Assembly (NCBI RefSeq): GCF_030272615.1
Contig: NC_081406.1
Location: forward strand, 258,471,386 to 258,529,385
Reading direction: 5' to 3'
Origin: Cryptomeria japonica
Taxonomy: Eukaryota; Streptophyta; Pinopsida; Cupressales; Cupressaceae
DNA: 58,000 nucleotides
Below the pieces are notes generated by a model. It had not been told where the DNA came from, did not search any database, and worked only from the letters and a program-made list of their open reading frames with translations. Shown piece after piece: positions 21,418 to 30,699 of the stretch (position 1 is its first letter; every line of letters begins with the position of its first letter). Position numbers and translations under genes: made by a program.

Positions 21418-23373
21418 GTGGACAGAGCGAAGACATCAAAGTAGGGTAGAGACACTGAAACAGTGAAGGTGAAGACATTGAAACTCATAATTACCAAGGT
21501 GAAGACACTGAAGGACAAATTTGATAGTTTGAATTGGAATTTTTGATCGGGTGTTGGTCAAATTTGGTCAATTTGGGAAAATGTATGATTGTTGACTATT
21601 CTTGGCAAGAAAACATCAGATAATGAATACACATTAGCCAAGGGCAATGCTTGATAACGAGTGTAAAAGTGATTGGGGGCCTATATTAGCCCAAAAAATT
21701 TTTACAGGTACTGCACAAAATGAAGACACGCATTAGTCATACAAATTAGGGTGGAAAGTGGAAACCATTTGATTGGCCTCTCGCACAAAGTGATACCTCA
21801 AACAGGGAGACAAATAGAGATTTTGGTAGCACTGGCTCCCACTTACAGTGCATTCACTTCTCGAGCATACTAGATTCTATTACCTCAAAGATTCAAAGAC
21901 TCGAAGATATATTATACGAAAATTCTTGTCTCATCTTGAGTGGGTACATGAGAGGTATCTTCGGGGTACGATCTGCATCCCCTGCACCATCAAATGTGGT
22001 ATTTTGGGCTACTACAACAAGGTTCTTAGTGTAATTCTGAGGGATCATCAATCGAACAATGGATTCTTGAAGCAAGACACTTAAAGCTTTAATTAAGCTT
22101 ATTGGTGCAGAGGGGACCTCCACATACGTCGAATTCACTCAACATTTCAACTGCCTGATTGAAATATTTATATAGCAGCTTGAAAAACTCACTCAAGATC
22201 AAGATGAGAGAGTCGATATCCCTGACGTGTCCCAATTCAAACTACCCTTGTGAGGTGATGAAATCCCCAATCAAGAATAACCCTCAACTACAAAAGAAAA
22301 ATGCGGGTGTTGTCAATCACCTTTCTCATCACCCAAGGTCCGTGAAGGCGAAGGGAGACGATAATAGGTGTGACAGTGGGTCCACCCTACACGAGTGCAA
22401 GCACACCAAACACAAAAAACATATATTAATTTTAGTCCCACAAGATAAAGTTTTCTAATCTAGAAACGCAACAAAAAACAAACTAATACTAGTGAGAAAA
22501 ATGAAGTCTTTGACCAATGAGCTGCAAAAATAGGTTAATAGTTTGAAAATTTGTCTTGGACACATGAAGGAAAACCTACAAAACTCAGATTCGATCAACA
22601 ACTGAAAATATCTACTAGCCCCGCCGCATACGCCGAAGCACAGGCACATACGTCAAACGTCTGCATAGACGTCGAACATCTGCATAGGCGTCGATGTAGG
22701 CCTAAACTACAAACTTAAGGAGTAGAAGTAGGAAATTTGAAAATTTAAATTTGAAAAATTGATAATAAATTTATTACCTTCGGAGATGATATTCTATGGT
22801 GCAGACGTTATTCATCCATGCATACGTTATTCATCTACGCAGACGTGAAAACACTAAAACAAAAAACTGTTAAAAGCAGACAATTCAAATTTTTAAATTT
22901 TTAAATAAGGCAGGAAATTGGGCTCAACAAAGACGTCGAATGAGAGCACAAACGTTGATCATTTGCATAGATGTTGATGCATCGATTAACCCAAAAATCA
23001 ACAAGTTAGTCTAAAATTTGTAATTTTTGCTAAAACCTGAAACCTAAAAGAGCTAACTTACCATTTTTGTGCTTTTAGATGATTTTTTATTGTTTATGTG
23101 TTTTTTGATTAATAATAATGCCAAAAAGAGCTCAAAAAGTGTCAAAAGACACTAAAAAGTGGAGATGTCAATTAAAAAAATGCAGATGTCAAATTATAAA
23201 ACTTGCAATAAAACTAGGAAAAATTTCAAATTTCTAAGCGAAGATGTCAATTTAAGGCTGAGATGTTGAAAAAGCAACTGTGGAGATGCTGATTTGCAGA
23301 CTGAGACGTTGAAGCAGAAACTTGTAGCTAAAAACTAGAAACAAGCTCACAAAACGATTAGTAACCAGGACAT
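21418..23373 (-). other. Leader of element A, LTR-proximal part, with ACGT-rich repeats
   Basis: This is long untranslated leader between the primer-binding site and gag. 'AAGAC(A)CTGAA'-like motifs recur at 21420-21510. At 22640-22690 TCTGCATAGACGTCGAAC and TCTGCATAGGCGTCGATG are spaced about 20 bp. More ACGT or decayed ATGT copies occur at 22800-22860, 22930-22985 and 23160-23320. Short open frames at 21848-22458 on both strands show no recognisable domain. Confidence 0.6.
22630..22985. repeat. Degenerate tandem ACGTC array in the leader of A
   Basis: Core GCATAGACGTCGA appears about every 20 bp at 22640-22690 and in looser form to 22985 (GCAGACGTT, GCATACGTT, GCAGACGTG, AAGACGTCGAA, AACGTTGATCA). 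ACGT cores are binding sites for plant bZIP factors, so an enhancer role is possible (inference). Confidence 0.6.
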
Positions 23374-23396
23374 GGGTCCCACCGGGCATGCCAAAA
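23374..23396 (-). promoter_or_regulatory. Primer-binding-type site of element A
   Basis: On the minus strand TTTTGGCATGCCCGGTGGGA directly follows the 5' LTR end (TTGGTTCA). The same TTTTGG start occurs in B. The GGCATGCCCGGTGGGAC block is common just inside plant Ty3/gypsy elements. Confidence 0.7.
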
Positions 23397-24635
23397 TGAA
23401 CCAAGGGGAATCAAGGAAATGGTGAGAAGGTTAGTTTAAATCCAAATAAACATAAACATTCAAATAAAACACAAAACAACCTTATACCTTCGCAATGAAG
23501 CCACTTGTTCCTCTGATTGGACCTTGGATGAAGTTGAGAATGCACCCCTCAACTTGTTTGGATTGGTCCCAAATGGATTTGTGGATTGCTCTCCACAACA
23601 CAACAATAATGATGATGGCTAGATGGATGAGTCTATGGATAATGAGAATAACTAAGTATGGAAGCCTAAATTCATTATAATGAGGATTCTATGAAGATGG
23701 TTCTATCTCTATTCTAACAACATAAGATTGCACAAATGATGGATGATGGAATGAGGGGAGGAGACCCTGATTTATAGATTTGAGAGGATGAAAATGGAGG
23801 GCCAAGATTGATTTGGAATGAAGGGTGAGGATTGAAGGAAAATGGTGAAGGGATTGAGAGGACAAGGTGTGGGATCTAAAAGATTTTCCATAAAGGCATT
23901 TCTTGTCTCCACATGCCTAGAGGTACATGGGGAAGAAATCCCCAAGTACATTGGGAGAATAAAAAGGAATTTAAAATTCCTTGGAAGAGGACAAGAGAAT
24001 TAAAAATTCTCAAATAATGGATTGCATGGGAGAAAGAGGAGAGGAAAGGAATTAAAAATTCCTTGGGAAGTGAGGGAGCATGGGGAAAAGAAAGATTTTG
24101 AAATCCTTGAAATGACCAAAGTTGGTGCATTTAAGGTTTGGAAGGTGACAGGAGACAAGCCATTTATGGAAAGAGGTTGACTTGCTCCTAAACATGGTGA
24201 TTAGGATTGTGCAAATGATTAAGAGGGGGGATTATGTGGATTAATGAGAGATAAGAGAGCAAGTGGGAAAGTTAGGAGGATTTAATAAGAGGAGAGAGAA
24301 TGAGTGGAGGAATTTAAAATTGAGGAATAATGATAATTATGCTTCTAGAAGAATTAATTAGGCTAAGTGAGGATTAAAAGAAATGATTTGTAGGAATCAC
24401 TTTGGTCAAGTTAATTAATTAAAATTAATTAACTAAGTGGGATTTAGAAGAATTAATGATTTGAGTGACTTTTAGAAAAATAGAGGAATAATTAGATTAT
24501 TTGATAAATCAATTATTGGACTATAGTGACAGGATTAATTCTGAGAAGAATGAGAATAACATAATTAAACAAATTAACTATGTAGAAAGGATAAATTAAT
24601 TAAATATTTAATTTAATTAATTTTAGACATCTACA
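23397..24635 (-). repeat. 5' LTR of element A
   Basis: It pairs with 1197-2457, starts TGAACCAAGGGG and ends ATCTACA on the plus strand. A TATA-like ATCTATAAAT lies near 23769-23779 on the minus strand. Confidence 0.9.
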
Positions 24636-24640
24636 CATTG
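24636..24640. repeat. Target-site duplication CATTG of element A (right)
   Basis: Exact copy of 1192-1196. Confidence 0.85.
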
Positions 24641-25548
24641 TGTCACCAATTGAAGGTATAATAAATTTAGCTAATCATTTCAATTCAGATCTAGCCTCTT
24701 CCCTCAAAAGGAGCACTTTACCCTTCCATAGCATTTCAATTTTAATTTTAATTATAAGGTTAATCCAAGCTCAAGGTTTGACTTAGGCAAACCTCTATCC
24801 ATGTTATCTTTTCTCTTCTTTTGTGTGTGTAGGTGATAGGCTTAGGAGCTATAAATTTGGAATTAGGTGGAGTAGATAGAGACAATCAAATCTGGCTATT
24901 CCAAGCACAAAAAGCAGAGGATGAATTCATTCCACACTGTTTTACCTAAAAAAATTCCCATGAAACTTTTGGGGTAGATTTTGGGCATCATTTTGGTTTC
25001 AGAACAATTAATTTAATTAGCATATGAAATTACAAGGAAAGAATCACCTAGAGCTCCATTGTCTTAGGAAAAATTCAATCCCAGCTCCATTGTATCACTT
25101 TTTAGGCTCAATTTCCAATCAAATTTGCAACTATCTGTTTATGTTAAATTACTTCAATTTTCTATCTTTAGCCCTATATCTAGCATTCATCTTTGACCTT
25201 TATAGTATCCAATTCAACCCCCAAAATAAAGAGTATTGGAATCTCATTAGCATTCACCCCTTTACATAAATTTGAGGTTGAATGTATTGATCTCACTCCT
25301 CTCCAATGTAAAGTTTGACAAATTGATTTATTTTGCGTGCCTAAGCTTATAAACCCTATTTTTCACCTATTACATTCTGTTGAACCTGACTCTTCTTACA
25401 CTTTCATATTTATTATTTTTTAGTTTTAGATCTTATTTTTGTATGTAATTCTCATATTTAGATGTATTCATTCATGATTTATGTACTTGCATTAGTAAAA
25501 TAATAATAATAAATTATATATTGTTATCTCTTTTATTGTGCATTTTCT
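24641..25548 (+). mobile_element. Diverged relative of the element B LTR and leader
   Basis: At 24770-24840 the plus strand has 'aggtttgactta', 'ggcaaacctctatcca' and 'cttttgtgtgtgtagg', matching the reverse complement of the element B LTR near 20710-20780. The B-like KDE-repeat ORF follows downstream, as in B. The rest of this stretch is AT-rich and without clear match. I read it as a truncated plus-strand copy of a B-related element; boundaries are uncertain. Confidence 0.5.
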
Positions 25549-26220
25549 ATGTCATTTGAAAATTGTTTTCATTTAGCTACTTTAATTATGCATAGATATA
25601 AAAGTTTCTTAGACCTTCTTACAACCCTTGACCCCTCTCCTAAAGATACTCCTATTCATAAAGACATTTTGAGGCAAGAGGATGATTATAGTAACACCTT
25701 TATTAATGCTCTCCCTTCTAAGGATGATGCATTGATAAATAATGTTTGTCCCTCTCCCAGAATTGGTCCCACCCATGAGGACATATTGGCTCAAGAAGAG
25801 ACTATCAACACTTCATTCAAAGCTCTCCCTTCCAAGGATGAAGCTTTGAAGAATGATGTTCATCCTTCTCCTAGAATGTACCTCCATCGCGAGGATCATT
25901 TGGTGCAAGCAGATGATATTGTGGCTATCTTTCCCAATGATATCATACCTTCTTTTCATTTCAACAATCTTCCCTATAGAGATGAAGAATTAATGAGTTA
26001 ATGTCTTGACAAAATTGCAAATCAAAGGAATGAGGAATTCAAAGGAAAATACAATAAGAAGGCTTATTATGTTAAAGAAGATGAAAATATTTTTTATGAT
26101 GAATCTATTTACGAAGAGGAAAGTGAGTGTTTTTTCTTCTTTGTAAAGGAAGAATCTTGTTCTTCTAACCCTGATAAAATTATGAAGGAGAAAGCTCTGG
26201 AAGATGTCGTTAAAACATAA
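25549..26220 (+). pseudogene. KDE-repeat ORF, plus-strand copy
   Basis: The open frame 25549-26001 holds at least three imperfect repeats: 'LDPSPKDTPIHKDILRQEDD', 'ALPSKDDALINNVCPSPR' and 'ALPSKDEALKNDVHPSPR'. The last continues 'EDHLVQADDIVAIFPNDIIP', which matches the element B ORF ('KDYLVQGDNITATYPSDIVP'). After TAA near 26000 the same frame continues to 26220 as an acidic, Lys-rich segment ('KKAYYVKEDENIFYDES') that looks like the linker before a copia protease. The frame leads straight into copia-like 'RRDKDECIWML', so a fusion with a copia gag is possible. Function unknown. Confidence 0.6.
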
Positions 26221-26264
26221 GGTATTGTTGTATCTTCTTTTCATGCTAGAAGAGATAAAGATGA

Positions 26265-26880
26265 ATGTATTTGGATGCTCAAATAACAATTGGTGATAAG
26301 AGTAAGTTTGTAAAGCTTGAAAATTTTGATGGAGGAGCTGTTAGATTTGAAGATGATCAAATAGATAATATAGTTGGAATTGGTTCAATTAGCTTTGATG
26401 GTATACATAATATTGACAATGTTTTCTATGTTAAAGGCTTGAATAATAATCTCTTGAGTGTTGGTCAAATGCCTGGAAATGGATATAATCTTGTTTTTAG
26501 GATGATGGATGTGAGATCCAAAGAGGTCCAGAACCCTAATTGTAGTAGGAAAAAGCACATATGGAAAAGTATATCAATTGAAGACCATTGGCAGATATTT
26601 CCCGATGGCATAGATTACTGAAAGTTGGCTATGGAATCGAAGGATGTGTCACCTTAATTTTGATAATCTAGTGAGGTTTAGTTCAACTCAAGTTGTGAGA
26701 GATTTTTTGAAGATCACTAAGCCTACTAATGCTATGTGCAAAGAATGTCAAGTTGGAAAACAAACAAGGAGAACTTTCAAAGTTAAGGAACAATCTTCTA
26801 ATAGACCGTTGGAGTTTTATTGCACATTGATCTTTGTGGACCTACCAGAACTAGAAGTCAACAAGGTGATAGGTATTTTC
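26265..26880 (+). pseudogene. Copia protease end and gag-pre-integrase domain
   Basis: 'ITIGDKSKFVKLENFDGGAV', 'IHNIDNVFYVKGLNNNLLS' and 'VGQMPGNGYNLVF' are the conserved stretch after the copia protease. The active-site D(S/T)G just before it is replaced by an out-of-frame junction. At 26644 'RMCHLNFDNLVRFSSTQVV' and 'AMCKECQVGKQTRRTFK' form the zinc-binding start of integrase. The CxxC is kept, while the His of the usual 'WHRR' is Asn. It ends 'HIDLCGPTRTRSQQGDRYF'. Confidence 0.85.
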
Positions 26881-27300
26881 TAAAGCAAGTATTTCAAAAA
26901 GGTACTACTAACAATAACCTATATTTTAATGTTGTAGAAAATGACATCTTGATTGTAGTTGTTTATGTGGATGATACAATCATTGGAGGAAATGATGGTA
27001 TGTGCAAGAAGTTTTTTGATGAGATGCAAGAAGATTTTGAAACGTCTATGATTGGGGAGATGAATTTCTTTCTCAGTTTACAAGTTAATCAATAGGATAA
27101 TGGTATATTTATTTCACAATCTAAGTATGCTAAGAAAATGTTGAATAAGTTTGGAATGGAGAATGCTAAACTTGTATGTACTCCTCTGGCCACTGGTAGT
27201 AAGTTGAGAAAAGATGTTGAATCATTGAAAACTAATCAAAGCATTTATAGATTTATGATTGGAGGTTTATTGTATCTGACTGATAGTAGATCGTATATCA
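26820..27300 (+). pseudogene. Copia RT, C-terminal half fused to integrase start
   Basis: One open frame (26820-27095) runs from the integrase start ('QQGDRYF') directly into RT ('LKQVFQKGTTNNNLYF', 'ILIVVVYVDDTIIGGNDG'). The YVDD is present, but the RT fingers and first Asp are absent. It continues with 'MLNKFGMENAKLVCTPLATG'. The junction removes what should be well over 1 kb, in frame, so it looks like a deletion rather than a mosaic of frameshifts. Confidence 0.85.
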
Positions 27301-27303
27301 TGC

Positions 27304-27918
27304 ATGTCAATTTGTCTTGTGGCTAGATTTCAGCAAGACCCTAGAGAGACACATGTTGTTGTTGTGAAAAGAATTTTTAGATACTTGAAAGGAGCAAAAG
27401 ACTATGGTCTATGGTATCCTAAAATGTCTAATTCCACTTTGATTGTCTACACAGATGCAGATTGGGCTAGTTGTGTGGATGACAGGAAAAGTACTAGTGG
27501 GGGTGCATTTTTTCTTGGACCTCGATTGGTTGCTTGGTCAAGTAAGAAACATGATTCATTGTCTCTATCTACTGCTAAAGATGAGCATATTATTGTTGCT
27601 ACTTAATGTACTCTGGTATTATGGATGAAACAAACTTTGAAGGAAATTAGAAAATTATTTGATGAACCTATTTCTATCTTCTGTGACAACACCAATGCAA
27701 TAAACATTTCTAAGAATCCAATACTGCATTCAAGGATGAAACATATTTCAATTCAATATCACTTCTTGAGAGAGAATTTTTTGGAGAATGAAGTAAAGCT
27801 TGATTATGTGCCTACAAAGAAACAAATTGCTAACATAATTACTAAAGAACTTGCTAAAGATACTTTTGAGTATCTCAGAGAGAAATTGGGGATTATTGCC
27901 CCTCCTTTTTTGAACTAA
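27304..27918 (+). pseudogene. Copia RNase H and pol end
   Basis: The frame has 'IVYTDADWASCVDDRKSTSG' (Asp), 'SLSTAKDEHIIVAT' (Glu), a TAA, then 'SIFCDNTNAINISKNPILH' (Asp), 'YVPTKKQIANIITKEL' and an end 'LREKLGIIAPPFLN'. These are the closing motifs of a copia polyprotein. Apart from one stop (27604-27606) it is close to intact. Confidence 0.9.
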
Positions 27919-28219
27919 ATGCATATAGAGATGCATAGGTCCAGTGAACTTCATGAATACTATTATTTTGAACTAATGACTTGGTGCTACCTCTTAGGGG
28001 GAGCTTTATGCAGTTGTAAGTTTTCTAAAGAATTGAACATAATGAACTAAGAGGTTTTGTATCTAATCCTTTGTCCTTGATGAAAAATGGGGGGAGAATG
28101 AGAAGATGAGATGTCTGGCAAAGGGAATGGACTATTTTATTTTTTTTTGAGGATTTTGGTATGAAAACTATTGTTATTGTCGTTTATGTGCTGCCATTAG
28201 TGACAAAGGGGGATATTAT

Positions 28220-28799
28220 TGCAAGTTTGATCAAAATGAGCCAATTATGTGTTGTCATTGATGTCAACATGTTTTGGTTGTCATTAGTGACTGATTGGTA
28301 TAAGTAATGATGAGTTCTTTGTGTAGTTGTGTTGAATGTTTTGCTTCACATATCTCTTGTGTTGCATATCTATCATTACGATTTTGATATGTTGTCAAGT
28401 TATGTTTAAAAATCATTTATTTTGGATTTGGTGCTTCAGATTGTTGTGAAAAGGAAGATGTGTTTACTAGTATGTTCGACATTGTTTGACAATGTTTCTG
28501 TATGAAATTCATGCTCCACATTTATCTGCTTTATGGTTTCTAGCATTATGTTTTTGGAATTAAGTTATCAATACCCTTAGATTCATTCTATTCAATTGGC
28601 ATATGTTCTTGGGCTTCGACAACATGATTTTCAAGTTCAATGGTGTGTTACTCTTGGTTTGGCCAACCTCGAGTGTTTACACTTCATATTGTTGCTCCAA
28701 TGATTATGAACTATTGTATAATGTGTTTGATGATTATTTTGGTCCCAATTAAGATGTGTTGTGGTCCACTCTACATTCTTTTCCATTGCGAGAATGTTT
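28220..28799 (+). repeat. Copia 3' LTR, left half (interrupted by LINE-1m)
   Basis: It starts TGCAAGTTTGATC just after the polypurine tract ACAAAGGGGGATATTAT. It is cut near 28785-28799, where LINE-1m was inserted, and resumes at 36450. No gene. Confidence 0.7.
28785..28799. repeat. Target-site duplication of LINE-1m (3' side)
   Basis: ATTGCGAGAATGTTT here and ATTGCGGGAATGTTT at 36450-36464 agree at 14 of 15 bases. They flank the LINE; on the minus strand a short A-run lies at 28797-28801. Confidence 0.7.
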
Positions 28800-28976
28800 T
28801 TGATTAAGGTAAAAGAAGGTTTTGAAGGAGCCCCGAAACCCTTTACAAGCAGAACTTAAACAACAAAAGCAACAAGAAACAAAAAAGAACAGACCAACGA
28901 AAAACCAGTAGAAAACTAAAGAAAACCAGAAAAAGCCCCACAAAGCCAGCAGGCCATCCAAAGTCTAGAAGAGATA

Positions 28977-30521
28977 CTAGTTGATTTTTTCCAGAGCTTT
29001 TGCTAGAGTGTTACTAATTTCGTGCAGCTCTTTGATGTTATCCCTGAGATTAGGGAGATCCTTTGCAGAAGCAGCCACAACTTTCTTGACACTAGCCCTG
29101 GTCCTCTTCGCAGTGCCACCCACCAGAGTAGCATCACCACTACCAGTCTGGATGGTCTCTTCATCCAAGTCAAGTTCCACAATTGGTTTTGGAGAGCAGG
29201 TTTGATCAAAGACCTTAGCGATATCCTCTAGGTTTTTAATGACAGCAGAAAGGAAACTCGGGATAGTGCCCATAAGATTTTTCATCGCTTCCTTCCCATC
29301 TTCCAACGATTTAACCTTATCCTCCATATTCTACTTCCAGTTTATCTTCTCTCTGTTTTCATCCTCCCTCTTCTCATCCATATTTTTCCCCTTTTTTTCC
29401 AGGTTCTTCAGGAGCTCATAGGTCCATCTGTCATAATCCATTCTCACCTCAGAGAGTTTCTTGAGGTTATCCAAGATTAGCCCTTTACCCACACTTTCCT
29501 TATCCTCACTAACCCTGTCCTGAGTCAGGTCCTTCTCAGAATCTTTGTTCGTTTCCCTCTCGGAATTCACATCAGTTTCCTCGTTATCCTTGAAATCCAC
29601 TTCCTCCATCGGATGGTTGTTGTCCTTACCAGGGCAATCACTGAGGATAGGGCTTTCATGACCAGGTTCATTATCACCACTTTCTTCCTCATTACCCAGC
29701 TCCTCATCTTTCCAGCTGTCTTCACCGTTGGAGTCGTCTGTCTCCATTCCACTGCTTTCCTTTTCAATTTCCTCTATTTCCAACCCAGGGGCACTTTTCC
29801 TTTTTTTGCTAGAGGACACCTTCTCCTTGCTGGAGTCTCCTTCTTCCATCTTTCTCTTACCCGGAGAGGCAGAAATTCTCTTATTTTCCAGCAGGGTGAG
29901 GGTTTTGCAATACTCATAGATGAGCAGCAAAAGCTCGCAGTGGAGAATCGGATTGAAAGGGTTATTCCTATGTTTATTGAGGGACCTGGAAAGAGACCTA
30001 AAAAGGTAGTAGGGCAGGGATACCTTTTTGTCGTGTCTGAAATGGTTTAAGAGAATGAAATGGTAGGTGTGGGCCCTAGAGAAATGACCTTCAACCATGA
30101 TGTATTCCATAATTGCATTCAAAACCCAACCCCACAGTTTCTTGATGTTTGCAGCTTCGTAGTAGCCCCCAGTAGCTTTGTCAATTTTAACCCTTTCTTT
30201 CTCTTTCCGTGGGAACAGATTGACCGCGTTGTTGGAGACTTTAAGGTCTCGAAAGAAATTAAGCCCAGTGTGGGGCATTCTAGTTACAGTAGATATGAGC
30301 CCAACGTCTAGCTTAAACTTAACTCCATAGATTTTAAAAGAGCCATTAGACCAGTTTTCAGAAATCTTGGAAACGATGAGGTTAACCCTACCTTTGTCAT
30401 AGTCCATGAGCTTCTCCATGAAGCTGGTGAGAGAACCCTTTTCCAGTTTTGCCCAGACTTTTGGCATCGCTTTCCAAGTCGATGTATTATCTGGTTCCTC
30501 CCGCCTCAGGTCACCTCCCAT
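28977..30521 (-). pseudogene. LINE-1m ORF3, unknown protein of about 515 codons
   Basis: The first ATG (30519-30521) begins 'MGGDLRREEPDN', and the frame is open upstream to 30611. Only one stop interrupts it (TAG at 29328-29330, probably from CAG). Residues about 20-190 look globular and helical ('SLTSFMEKLMDYDKGRVNLI', 'GSFKIYGVKFKLDVGLIS', 'LWGWVLNAIMEYIMVEGHFS', 'HFILLNHFRHDKKVSLPYYL'). They resemble, in my memory, uncharacterised 'putative plant transposon protein' domains. A basic Lys/Ser stretch (possible nuclear signal), a long acidic region and coiled-coil-like helices follow. It starts about 180 bases after the ORF2 stop and lies inside the target duplication, so it moved with the LINE. 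Function unknown. Confidence 0.65.
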
Positions 30522-30699
30522 CTTCGGATTTAGGCTATCTGCTCTATTTCTCTGCAAACTAATTCCTTCATTCCCAAAGTTGCTTAAGATTTTGAACCTG
30601 GTTACCCACAAAGCGTGCGGTAAATTATTAAAGATTGTTGGAGATCTGTCGCTTTACCAAGTAATGATGACCTTTCCAACAAGGCATAAATAATTCTTT

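Larger units (their letters stand above)
1197..24635 (-). mobile_element. Element A: Tat-clade Ty3/gypsy retrotransposon (decayed)
   Basis: The element has LTRs of 1261 and 1239 bp, a 5-bp CATTG duplication, a polypurine tract next to the left LTR and a primer-binding-type sequence next to the right LTR, so it is transcribed leftward. Without the nested element B it is about 17.5 kb. Domain order on the minus strand is gag, zinc-knuckle-like motif, protease region, G-patch, RT, RNase H, second RNase H, integrase. A duplicated RNase H, large size and an extra antisense ORF are typical of the Tat clade. The two LTRs differ at about 11 of the first 127 bases. All coding parts have stops or frameshifts, so it is inactive. 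Confidence 0.92.
26221..28219 (+). mobile_element. Ty1/copia pol remnant with internal deletion
   Basis: In order it has a protease-proximal segment, gag-pre-integrase, RT C-terminal half and RNase H, ending with a polypurine tract near 28205-28214. The integrase core and the first half of RT are missing (junction near 26880). The order protease, integrase, RT, RNase H is that of Ty1/copia. The RNase H sequence and the U5-like LTR end resemble the SIRE/Maximus group; that lineage call is tentative. Confidence 0.88.

Noticed and set aside
29613-30050. 145-codon plus-strand frame
   Set aside because: It is the antisense shadow of LINE-1m ORF3, whose frame is far longer.
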